This document shows, in pieces, positions 50,849 through 59,373 of a DNA stretch of 64,000 bases. The stretch covers positions 36,095 through 100,094 of the forward strand of contig NZ_VJOY01000013.1 in assembly GCF_007109405.1 (NCBI RefSeq), written 5' to 3'. The translations under genes and the position numbers were made by a program. The DNA comes from Pseudomonas mangiferae. GTDB taxonomy: Bacteria > Pseudomonadota > Gammaproteobacteria > Pseudomonadales > Pseudomonadaceae. The notes beneath the pieces are model-generated. The model searched no databases. It saw only the letters and a program-made list of their open reading frames with translations, and was not told the DNA's origin. Numbering within the stretch: the stretch's first letter is position 1; each line of letters starts with the position of its first letter.

Positions 50849-52678
50849 ATGACCACCCCGAGCCGGTTCTTCCCGACCTCTCCCGCCGTGCCCCGCTGGC
50901 GCGCCCTGGCCGCCTTCCTGCTGCTGTGCGCGAGCCTCTCCGCCCTGGCCGCCCAGGCCCCGGGCAAGGCGGCGGTGGCCACCGCCCACCCCGCGGCCAC
51001 CGTGGCCGCCCTGGAAACCCTGGCCCTGGGCGGCAACGCCTTCGATGCCGCGGTGGCGGTGGCCGGCGCCCTGGCGGTGGTGGAGCCCTACGGCTCCGGC
51101 CTTGGTGGCGGCGGGTTCTTCCTGCTGCGGGAAGCCGGCGACACGCCCACCTACCGCTTCCTCGACGCCCGGGAAAAAGCCCCCCAGGCGGCCCACCCCG
51201 ACCTCTACCGCCGCCAGGGCAAGGTGGACCCGACCCTCTCGGTGAACGGCGCCCTGGCCGCCGGCATCCCCGGCCTGCCGGCCGCGCTGGTGGAGCTGGC
51301 CGGGCGTTTCGGCAAGCTGCCCCTCTGCGACAGCCTGGCGCCGGCGATCCGCCTGGCCCGGGACGGCTTCGCCGTGGACCGGGTCTACCGCGAGCGCGCC
51401 GGCTGGCGCCTGGCGGCGCTGCGGGACGACCCGGAAAGCGCGCGGCTGTTCCTCGACGACAAGGGCAACGTGCCCGAGGACCGCAGCCTGCTGCGCCAGC
51501 CGGAGCTGGCCGCCACCCTGGAGCGCCTGGCCCGGGAAGGCCGCAGCGGCTTCTACGGCGGCGAGACCGCCGAACGGCTGGTGAGCGGCGTGCGCGCCGG
51601 GGGCGGTGTCTGGAGCCTGCGGGACCTGACGGACTACCAGGTGGTGGAGCGCCGGCCCCTGCGCTTCCCGCTGGCCGAAGGCCGCGAGCTGATCAGCGCG
51701 CCACCACCGTCCGCTGGCGGCGTGGCCCTGGCCCAGAGCCTGGCGATCCTCCAGCAGCTGCCGTGGCGCCAGGTCGATGCGCCCCAGCGCAGCCACTACG
51801 TGCTGGAGACCCTGCGTCGGGTCTACCGCGACCGCGGCCTCCTGGGCGACCCCGACTTCATCGCCAACCCCCTGGCGCGGCTCCTGGCACCGGACTACCT
51901 GGCGAGCCTCGCCGCCGGCATCGACCCGCGCCGCGCCACCCCCAGCGCCAGCCTGCCGCCAGCGCCGGCCTGGCGCGAAGGCGACCACACCACCCACTTC
52001 ACGGTGATGGACGCCGAGGGCAACGCGGTGGCCGCCACCCTGTCGGTGAACCTGCCCTTCGGCGCCGCCTTCAGCGTGCCGGGCACCGGCGTGGTGCTCA
52101 ACGACGAGATGGACGACTTCGCCGCCGACCCCCGGGGCGCCAATGCCTATGGCCTGAGCGGCAGCCAGGCCAACGCGGTGGCCGCCGGCAAGCGCCCGCT
52201 GTCCAGCATGAGCCCCACCTTCCTGGAAAGCCGCGAGCGCTTCGCCGCCTTCGGCACCCCCGGCGGCAGCCGCATCCCCAGCATGGTGCTGCTGGCGATC
52301 CTCGGCGACCTGGACGGCCGCCCGGTGGCGGACTGGCCGGCGATCAAGCGCTACCACCACCAGTACCTGCCGGACGTGGTGGAGTACGAGCCGGGCGCCT
52401 TCGACGCAGCCCAGGCGGCGGACCTGCAGGCCCGCGGCTACACCCTCAAGCCCCTGGAGGCGTCCTACGGCAACCTGCAGGTGCTGGCATGGGACAAGGC
52501 CGCCGGGCGCGTCGAAGCCGCCAGCGACCCGCGGGGGATCGGCGAGGCTCAGGTGATGGCGGTGAAACGGGTGGAGCGGCCCGCGGCCGCGGGCGCCAAG
52601 CCGACCGCCGAAACCGTGCCGGTTCCGGCCCCGGTCCCGGTTCCCGCGGCGGCAGACACGAAAAAGCCGGTCGATTGA
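50849..52678 (+). CDS. ggt: Gamma-glutamyltranspeptidase
   Basis: A 609-aa periplasmic autoprocessing enzyme that cleaves gamma-glutamyl bonds such as in glutathione. The signal peptide ends near ALAA (about 32). The processing and catalytic nucleophile is Thr381 in DHTTHFTVMD; PLSSMSPTF and the downstream GTPGGSRI motif bind the glutamyl group. It ends in a Pro/Val/Ala-rich tail. The stop codon lies inside a hairpin terminator. Confidence 0.92.
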   Translation: MTTPSRFFPTSPAVPRWRALAAFLLLCASLSALAAQAPGKAAVATAHPAATVAALETLALGGNAFDAAVAVAGALAVVEPYGSGLGGGGFFLLREAGDTPTYRFLDAREKAPQAAHPDLYRRQGKVDPTLSVNGALAAGIPGLPAALVELAGRFGKLPLCDSLAPAIRLARDGFAVDRVYRERAGWRLAALRDDPESARLFLDDKGNVPEDRSLLRQPELAATLERLAREGRSGFYGGETAERLVSGVRAGGGVWSLRDLTDYQVVERRPLRFPLAEGRELISAPPPSAGGVALAQSLAILQQLPWRQVDAPQRSHYVLETLRRVYRDRGLLGDPDFIANPLARLLAPDYLASLAAGIDPRRATPSASLPPAPAWREGDHTTHFTVMDAEGNAVAATLSVNLPFGAAFSVPGTGVVLNDEMDDFAADPRGANAYGLSGSQANAVAAGKRPLSSMSPTFLESRERFAAFGTPGGSRIPSMVLLAILGDLDGRPVADWPAIKRYHHQYLPDVVEYEPGAFDAAQAADLQARGYTLKPLEASYGNLQVLAWDKAAGRVEAASDPRGIGEAQVMAVKRVERPAAAGAKPTAETVPVPAPVPVPAAADTKKPVD

Positions 52679-52683
52679 CCGGC
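52661..52683 (-). terminator. Terminator hairpin between ggt and the small membrane-protein gene
   Basis: GCCGGTC-GATT-GACCGGC (52666-52683), with a run of five As on its left that gives a U-tract on the minus strand. It serves the leftward gene and also spans the ggt stop codon (52676-52678). Confidence 0.75.
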
Positions 52684-52708
52684 TCTTCGGGGTGACGCGG
52701 CGACGGGA

Positions 52709-53047
52709 TCAGTCGCGCTTGTAGCCGCTGGTGGTGCAGCCCAGGCAGCGCACGAAGGCTTCCTTGCCGGGGTCGACCACCAGGGCCTTGCCCGCATCCT
52801 TGACGTTACCGCCCAGGGCGGTGAACGGCAGGCTGACCACGAACGCCACGGTGCCCACGGCGGTGGCGGCGATCAGCAGCGGGCGGGCGATCAGCAGGTC
52901 GCCGATCATCGAGTAGGCCGGCGGCGCCTCCACCTCGTAGACGGGGTTGCCACTGGCGTTCTGCTGCACCACCTCGGCATGTGCCGGCAACGCCAGCAGG
53001 CCGGTGGTCAGCGCCAGGACAGCAGCGGAGCGATGAAGCAGGTTCAT
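52709..53047 (-). CDS. Small secreted/membrane protein, function unknown
   Basis: A 112-aa protein with a signal peptide cleaved at AHA-E (about residue 25) and one strong hydrophobic helix ([19 protein letters not shown]). The C-terminal segment contains two cysteines ([10 protein letters not shown]). It resembles conserved Pseudomonas proteins of unknown role between ggt and mutM. The ATG has AAAGGAT upstream. Confidence 0.75.
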   Translation of the reverse strand: MNLLHRSAAVLALTTGLLALPAHAEVVQQNASGNPVYEVEAPPAYSMIGDLLIARPLLIAATAVGTVAFVVSLPFTALGGNVKDAGKALVVDPGKEAFVRCLGCTTSGYKRD

Positions 53048-53182
53048 GGATGCAATCCTTTGATGGGACGATGAGTGTCGCTAACTATAACAGCGCCGCA
53101 CGGATTGTCAGCGTGATGGCCGTCAATCGCCGGAGCGAATCCTGGCGCTTTTCGGGGCCTCCAGCGCCCCCGATCACCGGCC

Positions 53183-53995
53183 TCAGCGCTGGCAACGCGG
53201 GCAGTAGACGCTGGCCCGCTGGCCGAGGCGCACGTCCCGCAGGGTGCTACCGCAGACCTTGCAGAATTCGCCGCCACGGCCATAGACGAACAGCTCCTGC
53301 TGGAAGTAGCCGGGCAGGCCGTCGCCACCGACGAAATCCCGCAACGTGGTGCCGCCGCGCTCGATGGCGTAGGCCAGTACCCGCTTGATCTCCGCCGCCA
53401 GCTTCAGGTAACGCGCCCGGGACACCGCGCCGGCGCTGCGCCGCGGGTCGATGCCGGCGGCGAACAGCGCCTCGCTGGCGTAGATGTTGCCCACCCCCAC
53501 CACCACCGCGTTGTCCATGATGAACGGCTTGATGGCCATGGCCCGGCCCCGGGACAGGCGGAACAGCCGCTCGCCGTCGAAGGCATCGGTCAGCGGCTCC
53601 GGCCCCAGGTTGCGCAGCAGCTCGTGGGCCAGGGGCTCCTGGCTCCAGAGCAGCGCGCCGAAACGCCGGGGGTCGGTGTAGCGCAGGGACATCCCCGACT
53701 CCAGTTCCACGTCCACGTGTTCGTGCTTGAGCGCCGGCTGCCCCGCGGGCACCAGGCGCAGGCTGCCGGACATCCCCAGGTGAGCGATCAGGGTGCCGCT
53801 CTCGGCCTGCAACAGGAGGTACTTGGCGCGCCGCTCGACCCGCTCGATGCGCTGGCCGGACAGGCGCACATCCAGGTCCTCGGGGATCGGCCAGCGCAGC
53901 CGGCGTTCGCGGACGATCACGCGGAGGACCCGCTGCCCCTCGACGTGGGGGGCGATGCCGCGGCGGGTGGTTTCGACTTCGGGGAGTTCAGGCAT
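53183..53995 (-). CDS. mutM: Formamidopyrimidine/8-oxoguanine DNA glycosylase
   Basis: A 270-aa bifunctional glycosylase/AP lyase removing oxidised purines. The catalytic N-terminus PELPEVE, Pro2 after Met removal, is intact. The helix-two-turn-helix [17 protein letters not shown] and the zinc finger (CKVCG...CPRC) are present. Confidence 0.98.
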   Translation of the reverse strand: MPELPEVETTRRGIAPHVEGQRVLRVIVRERRLRWPIPEDLDVRLSGQRIERVERRAKYLLLQAESGTLIAHLGMSGSLRLVPAGQPALKHEHVDVELESGMSLRYTDPRRFGALLWSQEPLAHELLRNLGPEPLTDAFDGERLFRLSRGRAMAIKPFIMDNAVVVGVGNIYASEALFAAGIDPRRSAGAVSRARYLKLAAEIKRVLAYAIERGGTTLRDFVGGDGLPGYFQQELFVYGRGGEFCKVCGSTLRDVRLGQRASVYCPRCQR

Positions 53996-54085
53996 GGGGC
54001 GTGGGCGCAGAGCAGGGGCGAAGGCCGCAGCCTACCAGAGCCGGTGCCCCGTCGCTGCCGAAGGCGCCGCGAGGCGCCGGGGCGG

Positions 54086-54964
54086 TCAGTAACCGGCCCG
54101 GCCCACGCCCATTTCCTGGATGCTTTCCTCCAGGTTGACGAAGTCGTAGTCGGACAGCCCCACGTAGTCCAGCACCCGAGCGCGAATGGAGTTCCACTCG
54201 TGGTCGGTGTCCTGCTGGCCCAGCACCCGGTAGCAGTTGCAGATGTGCTCGGCCATCTTCAGGATCGCCAGCAGGTTGCGCATCTGGCTGTCGCGGCTGC
54301 CTTCCTCGGTGAACACCGAGAGGGCGTTGTGGTGGTTGGCGATGGCGTCGCAGACGTGAGCCGGCAGGCGCCAGGAGCGGGCGGTGAAGTAGCCCACCAC
54401 GGCGTGGTTGGTGTTGAGCAGGCGGTTCTCCGTGTCCACCACCCGCACCTCGTCGCTGGCCAGGGCGTAGGCCTCTTCCAGCACCGCCATGTAGTCGGGG
54501 AAGCGCTTGAGCATCAACGGGATGCCGCAGTTGTGGAACAGCCCCAGGGCGTAGGCCTCGTCCACCGACTCGTAACCGACCCGCTTGGCCAGGGTCAGGC
54601 AGGTCATGGCCACGTCCTGGGCGGTGTCCCAGAAGCGGTTGAGGGTGACGATAGTCTCGTCGTTCATCTCGCCCTTGATGGACTGGGCGTTGATCAGGTT
54701 GATCACCGAGCGGCTGCCCAGCAGGGTCACGGCGCGCTCGATGGAGGTGATGCGGTTGGCGAGGCCGAAGAACGGTGAATTGACCAGCTTGAGCAGGGCG
54801 CCGGAGAGGCCCGGGTCCTGGCTGATCAGCTTGGCGATGGCCTTGAGGTCCGGGTTCGGCATGACCTGCTCCATCTGCAGGTCGACCATGATCTGCGGCT
54901 GCGGGGGCACGCTGATCCCCTGGAGCACTTGCATGATCTGTTCGGCGGAGAGTTCTTGGGCCAT
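54086..54964 (-). CDS. HDOD-domain signalling protein
   Basis: A 292-aa single HDOD domain (about 15-215), a catalytically degenerate relative of HD phosphohydrolases. Features are ISQDPGLSGALLKLVNSPFFG, ERAVTLLGSRSVINLI and LFHNCGIPLML, with NHAVVGYFTARSW late in the domain. HDOD proteins modulate stress, motility and second-messenger systems, but the partner is not evident. The ATG at 54964 is used; the longer frame starts with GTG. Confidence 0.9.
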   Translation of the reverse strand: MAQELSAEQIMQVLQGISVPPQPQIMVDLQMEQVMPNPDLKAIAKLISQDPGLSGALLKLVNSPFFGLANRITSIERAVTLLGSRSVINLINAQSIKGEMNDETIVTLNRFWDTAQDVAMTCLTLAKRVGYESVDEAYALGLFHNCGIPLMLKRFPDYMAVLEEAYALASDEVRVVDTENRLLNTNHAVVGYFTARSWRLPAHVCDAIANHHNALSVFTEEGSRDSQMRNLLAILKMAEHICNCYRVLGQQDTDHEWNSIRARVLDYVGLSDYDFVNLEESIQEMGVGRAGY

Positions 54965-55115
54965 GACGACACACACATGGAGGGACCGGATGAAGTGCCC
55001 AGTCTAGCCCTTCGGGACCGACGAGGGGATGAAAATCGACAGGAACTTTACCAGACGCGGCAGGGGTCGGAATTCAGTATCCGTCCCAAGAACCCCGACG
55101 AAAAAGGAGTCCCCC

Positions 55116-55655
55116 ATGTCCCTGTCCGCTTCCGGAAAACGTGTCGCCCTGCTGGTCACCGATGGCTTCGAGCAGGCCGAACTGACCGGACCGAAGGAAG
55201 CCCTGGAGAAGGCCGGCTACACCGCCGAGATCGTCTCGGCCAAGCCCGGCACGGTCACCGGCTGGAACCACACCACCCCGGCCGACAGTTTTCCGGTCGA
55301 CACCACGTTCGACGCGGCGAAGATCGAGGACTACGCGGCGATTGTGCTGCCCGGCGGCGTGGTGAACTCCGACACTATCCGCACCGATGCCAAGGCCCAG
55401 GCCCTGGTCAAGGGCGCCGCCCAGGCCAACAAGCCCATCGCGGTGATCTGCCACGGCGGCTGGATCCTCGCCTCCACCGGCCTGGTCAAGGGCAAGACCA
55501 TGACCAGCTGGCCCTCCCTCACCGACGACCTGAAGAACGCCGGTGCCACGTGGGTGGACAAGGAAGTCGTGGTGGATGGCAACCTGATCAGCAGCCGCAA
55601 GCCCGACGACATCCCGGCCTTTAACCAGAAGCTGCTGGACGCGCTGTCGGCCTGA
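55116..55655 (+). CDS. pfpI: PfpI/DJ-1 family protein
   Basis: A 179-aa DJ-1 superfamily protein. The nucleophile-elbow cysteine is in AVICHGGWIL, and an acidic residue sits in the DGFEQAEL segment. Family members are glyoxalase/deglycase or chaperone-like; protease activity is historical. A perfect AGGAG lies at 55105-55109. The long upstream frame is not coding. Confidence 0.93.
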   Translation: MSLSASGKRVALLVTDGFEQAELTGPKEALEKAGYTAEIVSAKPGTVTGWNHTTPADSFPVDTTFDAAKIEDYAAIVLPGGVVNSDTIRTDAKAQALVKGAAQANKPIAVICHGGWILASTGLVKGKTMTSWPSLTDDLKNAGATWVDKEVVVDGNLISSRKPDDIPAFNQKLLDALSA

Positions 55656-55715
55656 CCGCCCCGGTTCTCCGCGGCGGGCGCCCAGGGCGCTCGTCGCCGG
55701 AGCCCAGTCTTTATC

Positions 55716-55733
55716 GCGCCCGCTTCCGGGCGC
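55716..55733. other. Hairpin between pfpI and the CoA-transferase gene
   Basis: A perfect 7-bp stem GCGCCCG-CTTC-CGGGCGC in the gap of convergent genes. No U-tract is present. Confidence 0.35.
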
Positions 55734-55877
55734 CCCTCTCGGGGTTGAGGCAGGCGACGGTCTGTTCGTCCCGCCTTTCATACCCGCCCCGCCCAGGCGA
55801 CGGCTGAATCGCCAGCCGTCCTGTTTCCTACCCTGCCCTTTCCTGGCCCACTGAACTGCCCTCACCGATCGTCCGGG

Positions 55878-57395
55878 TCAGGCGCTGCGCGCCTGGTTCA
55901 GCAGGCCGCCGATCATGCTGCCGGTTTCCTCCAGGTCGATGTGCCACTGCAGGGCTTCCCGCAGCAGGTGCGGGGTGTGGCCGCCCCTGGCGCAGGCGCG
56001 CTGGAAGTAATCGTCCAGGGCACCGCGGTAGGACGGGTGCACGCAGTGGTCGATGATCGCCCGGGCCCGCTCCCGGGGCGCCAGGCCGCGCAAGTCGGCG
56101 AGGCCCTGCTCGGTGACCAGGATGTCCACGTCATGCTCGGTGTGGTCCACGTGGCTGACCATGGGCACCACACTGGAGATGGCCCCGTCCTTGGCGATGG
56201 ACTTGGTGACGAAGATCGCCAGGTGCGCGTTGCGGGCGAAGTCCCCCGAGCCGCCGATGCCGTTCATCATCCGGGTGCCGCCCACGTGGGTGGAGTTGAC
56301 GTTGCCGTACAGGTCGAACTCCAGGGCGGTGTTGATGCCGATGATCCCCAGCCGGCGCACCACCTCCGGGTGGTTGGAGATTTCCTGGGGCCGCAGCACC
56401 AGGCGGTCCTTGTAGCGCTCCAGGTGGCCGAACACGTCGGCGTTGCGCCGTGGCGAGAGGGTGATGGAGCTGCCCGAGGCGAAGCGCAGCTTGCCCGCGT
56501 CCAGCAGGTCGAAGGTGGAGTCCTGCAGCACCTCGGAGTACATGGTCAGGTTCTCGAAGGGCGAGGCCAGCAGGCCGCACATCACCGCGTTGGCGATGCT
56601 GCCGATACCCGCCTGCAGCGGGCCCAGGTCGTTGCCCATGCGCCCGGCGGCCACTTCGCCCTTGAAGAAGTCGATCAGGTGGTCGGCGATGGCCTGGGTC
56701 TCGGCGTCCGGCGGCAGCACGGTGGAGGGCGAGTCGGGCTGCTGGCTGACCACGATGGCGACGATCTTCGCCGGGTCGATGGGAATCGCCGGCACGCCGA
56801 TGCGGTCATCCACCCGGGTCAGCGGGATCGGCGTGCGGGTCGGCCGGTAGCTGGGGATGTAGACGTCGTGCAGCCCTTCCAGGTTGGCGGCGTGGGCCAG
56901 GTTGATCTCGACGATCACCCGCTCGGCGAAGATGGCGAAGCTGGCCGAGTTACCCACCGAGGTGGTGGGCACGAGGTGGCCCTGCTCGGTGATGGCCACC
57001 GCCTCGATCACCGCGATGTCCGGGCGCTTGAGCTGGTGGTTGCGCAGCTGTTCGACGGTCTCCGACAGGTGCTGGTCGATGAACATCACCTCGCCGGCGT
57101 TGATCGCCCGGCGCAGGGTGCCGTCCACCTGGAAGGGCATGCGCCGGGCCAGCACGCCGGCCTCGGTGAGCTGCTTGTCCAGGTCGTTGCCCAGGCTGGC
57201 GCCGGTCATCAGGCTGATCTTCAAGGGGGTCTGCCGGGCGCGCCGGGCCAGGGCCTGGGGCACCGCCTTGGCCTCGCCGGCCCGGGTGAAGCCGCTCATG
57301 CCGACGGTCATGCCGTCCTCGATCAGGGCCGCTGCCTGGTCGGCGCTCATCAGCTTGTCGAGCAGGGCAGGCAGGCGCACGCGTTCCGTATGCAT
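55878..57395 (-). CDS. Acetyl-CoA hydrolase/transferase family (succinyl-CoA:acetate CoA-transferase-like)
   Basis: A 505-aa class I CoA-transferase. The catalytic-Glu block reads NTALEFDLYGNVNSTHVGG, and the glycine-rich MMNGIGGSGDFARNAHLAIF and DHTEHDVDILVTEQGLADLRG segments follow. Such enzymes swap CoA between succinyl-CoA or propionyl-CoA and acetate. The start is the ATG at 57395 (MHTERVRLPALL). The reading frame happens to stay open for another 2.1 kb upstream across rlmI antisense and the tandem repeats, but that extension is not coding. Confidence 0.9.
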   Translation of the reverse strand: MHTERVRLPALLDKLMSADQAAALIEDGMTVGMSGFTRAGEAKAVPQALARRARQTPLKISLMTGASLGNDLDKQLTEAGVLARRMPFQVDGTLRRAINAGEVMFIDQHLSETVEQLRNHQLKRPDIAVIEAVAITEQGHLVPTTSVGNSASFAIFAERVIVEINLAHAANLEGLHDVYIPSYRPTRTPIPLTRVDDRIGVPAIPIDPAKIVAIVVSQQPDSPSTVLPPDAETQAIADHLIDFFKGEVAAGRMGNDLGPLQAGIGSIANAVMCGLLASPFENLTMYSEVLQDSTFDLLDAGKLRFASGSSITLSPRRNADVFGHLERYKDRLVLRPQEISNHPEVVRRLGIIGINTALEFDLYGNVNSTHVGGTRMMNGIGGSGDFARNAHLAIFVTKSIAKDGAISSVVPMVSHVDHTEHDVDILVTEQGLADLRGLAPRERARAIIDHCVHPSYRGALDDYFQRACARGGHTPHLLREALQWHIDLEETGSMIGGLLNQARSA

Positions 57396-57528
57396 GGTGA
57401 GGTCCTCGGCTGTCGAAAAGCTGCGCAGCCTACGCCAACCCGCCGGCCCTGGGCCCACCCCTGCGACCAAAGTCGAATCCCGCCGGGCGCCGGCGGACGG
57501 TTCGCCGACCGCCGCCGGGCCGGCGCGG

Positions 57529-57534
57529 TATAAT
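57529..57534 (+). promoter_or_regulatory. -10 element of rlmI
   Basis: A perfect TATAAT, 26 bp before the rlmI ATG; no convincing -35. Confidence 0.45.
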
Positions 57535-57560
57535 CCGCGCTTTTGCCCGGAGCCCGCTGC

Positions 57561-58757
57561 ATGACCCTGCCCCGCCTGCGCCTCAAAGCCAACGCCGACC
57601 GCCGCCTGCGCGCCGGCCACCTGTGGGTCTACAGCAACGAGGTGGACGTGGCCGCCACCCCGCTGAACGGCTTCGCCGCCGGCGACCAGGCGGTGCTGGA
57701 GGCGGCCGGCGGCAAGCCCCTGGGCGTCGTCGCGCTGTCCCCCAACAACCTGATCTGCGCCCGCCTGCTGTCCCGGGACGCCGAACTGGCCCTGGACAAG
57801 TCGCTGCTGGTGCATCGCCTGAACGTGGCCCTGTCCCTGCGCGAGCGGCTGTTCGACACGCCCTTCTACCGCCTGGTGTACGGCGACGCCGACCTGCTGC
57901 CCGGGCTGGTGGTGGACCGCTTCGGCGACATCCTGGTGGTGCAGCTGGCCTCGGCCACCATGGAGCGCAACAAAGACGCCGTGCTGGAAGCCCTGCTGCA
58001 GGTGCTCAAGCCCCGCGGTGTGCTGTGGAAGAACGACTCCGCCGCCCGCGACGCCGAAGGCCTGGAACGCTACGTGGACGTGGCCCACGGCGACGTGCCG
58101 GACTGGGTCGCCCTGGAAGAGAACGGCGTGAAGTTCGAGGCGCCGGTGCGCGACGGGCAGAAGACCGGCTGGTTCTACGACCACCGGATGAACCGTGCGC
58201 GCCTGGCCCCCTACGTCAAAGGCAAGCGGGTGCTGGACCTGTTCAGCTACATCGGCGGCTGGGGCATCCAGGCCGCGGCCTTCGGTGCCAGCGAAGTGGT
58301 CTGCGTGGACGCCTCGGAATTCGCCCTGGACGGCGTCGAGCGCAACGCCGCGCTGAACGGCCTCAGCGAGGTGGTCGCCAGCATCGAGGGCGACGTGTTC
58401 GAGGCCCTGCGCGAGCTCAAGGCCGCCGAGGAGCGCTTCGACGTGGTGGTGGCCGACCCGCCGGCCTTCATCAAGCGCAAAAAGGACCTGAAGAACGGCG
58501 AGGCCGCCTACCGCCGCCTCAACGAACAGGCCATGCGCCTGCTGAACAAGGACGGCATCCTGGTCAGCGCCTCCTGCTCCATGCACCTGCCGGAGGACGA
58601 CCTGCAAGGCCTCCTGCTGGGCAGCGCCCGCCACCTGGACCGCACCCTGCAACTGCTGGAACGCGGCGGCCAGGGCCCCGACCACCCGGTCCACCCCGCC
58701 ATCCCCGAAACCCGCTATATCAAGAGCCTCACCTGCCGCCTGCTGCCCAATGCGTGA
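57561..58757 (+). CDS. rlmI: 23S rRNA (cytosine1962-C5)-methyltransferase
   Basis: A 398-aa enzyme. The N-terminal PUA RNA-binding domain (about 1-75) starts with RLRLKANADRRLRAGHLWVYSNEV. The Rossmann methyltransferase domain has VLDLFSYIGGWGIQAA and the catalytic VVADPPAFIKRKKD, and the Cys of SASCSMHL is the nucleophile region. ATG at 57561. Heptanucleotide repeats begin 3 bp after its stop codon. Confidence 0.95.
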   Translation: MTLPRLRLKANADRRLRAGHLWVYSNEVDVAATPLNGFAAGDQAVLEAAGGKPLGVVALSPNNLICARLLSRDAELALDKSLLVHRLNVALSLRERLFDTPFYRLVYGDADLLPGLVVDRFGDILVVQLASATMERNKDAVLEALLQVLKPRGVLWKNDSAARDAEGLERYVDVAHGDVPDWVALEENGVKFEAPVRDGQKTGWFYDHRMNRARLAPYVKGKRVLDLFSYIGGWGIQAAAFGASEVVCVDASEFALDGVERNAALNGLSEVVASIEGDVFEALRELKAAEERFDVVVADPPAFIKRKKDLKNGEAAYRRLNEQAMRLLNKDGILVSASCSMHLPEDDLQGLLLGSARHLDRTLQLLERGGQGPDHPVHPAIPETRYIKSLTCRLLPNA

Positions 58758-58759
58758 GC

Positions 58760-58808
58760 GGTAAGCGGTAAGCGGTAAGCGGTAAGCGGTAAGCGGTAAG
58801 CGGTAAGC
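58760..58808. repeat. (GGTAAGC)7 heptanucleotide array
   Basis: Seven perfect copies start 3 bp after the rlmI stop codon and abut the second array. Confidence 0.95.
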
Positions 58809-58843
58809 GAGGGTCGAGGGTCGAGGGTCGAGGGTCGAGGGTC
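58809..58843. repeat. (GAGGGTC)5 heptanucleotide array
   Basis: Five perfect copies follow directly on the GGTAAGC array; the unit sequence differs but the length is the same. Confidence 0.95.
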
Positions 58844-58930
58844 GGACCCTACAGCCGGAACATGCGCCCTCGTCCCTCCCACACAGCGCAGCACCGATGG
58901 CTTTGTAATCCCCGCCTTGGCGACGATCCC

Positions 58931-59215
58931 GTAGGATGGATGACGCTTTCCTCATCCACCTTGCGAAGGTCCAGCCACACGAGCGTACCGACAGACGAAG
59001 ACGTCGCATTCGGCACATACACGGCCAGGTGCGCCAACGCAGAGAGCCCCATCCCCTGTCTGCCCGCCCCTGCCGTGCGCGTGGCCCGGCGGATGATTCC
59101 AGGGCACGCGCGCCCAACCCGTAGCCCAGCCTCCAGCTGGTCGTTGCTCGCTCCAACGAAGCCCCCAGCCGCCCAACGCACGCATGGTGGATGAAGACAG
59201 CGTCATCCACCCTAC
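58931..59215. mobile_element. Possible non-autonomous element or REPIN-like unit bounded by 33-bp inverted repeats
   Basis: The left end (58931-58963) and the reverse complement of the right end (59183-59215) are identical at 29 of 33 positions. Each end folds into its own hairpin with arms around GGATGA/TCATCC. The 219-bp interior encodes nothing recognisable. The layout suits a MITE or a pair of inverted REP sequences; target-site duplications could not be identified. Confidence 0.6.
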
Positions 59216-59373
59216 ACACCATTCCGCGGTAGAGAACCCTCGCCGCCAGCGCATCCGTCGCCTGGCCCATCCCCTCCACCCGTCGCGTTGTCATCGGTTC
59301 GCAACGCCGATGGGGTGCCATGGAACTGCGCTGCAGGAATGCGCCAGCCCTCCCGACGAGCAAGGACGAGCCC

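Larger units (their letters stand above)
58758..59373. other. Repeat-rich intergenic region
   Basis: 616 bp with two heptanucleotide arrays at 58760-58843 and a 285-bp inverted-repeat-bounded element at 58931-59215. No gene is supported. Confidence 0.7.

Noticed and set aside
58760..58843. CRISPR-like repeat array
   Set aside because: Units are 7 bp, directly adjacent and without spacers: simple tandem repeats.
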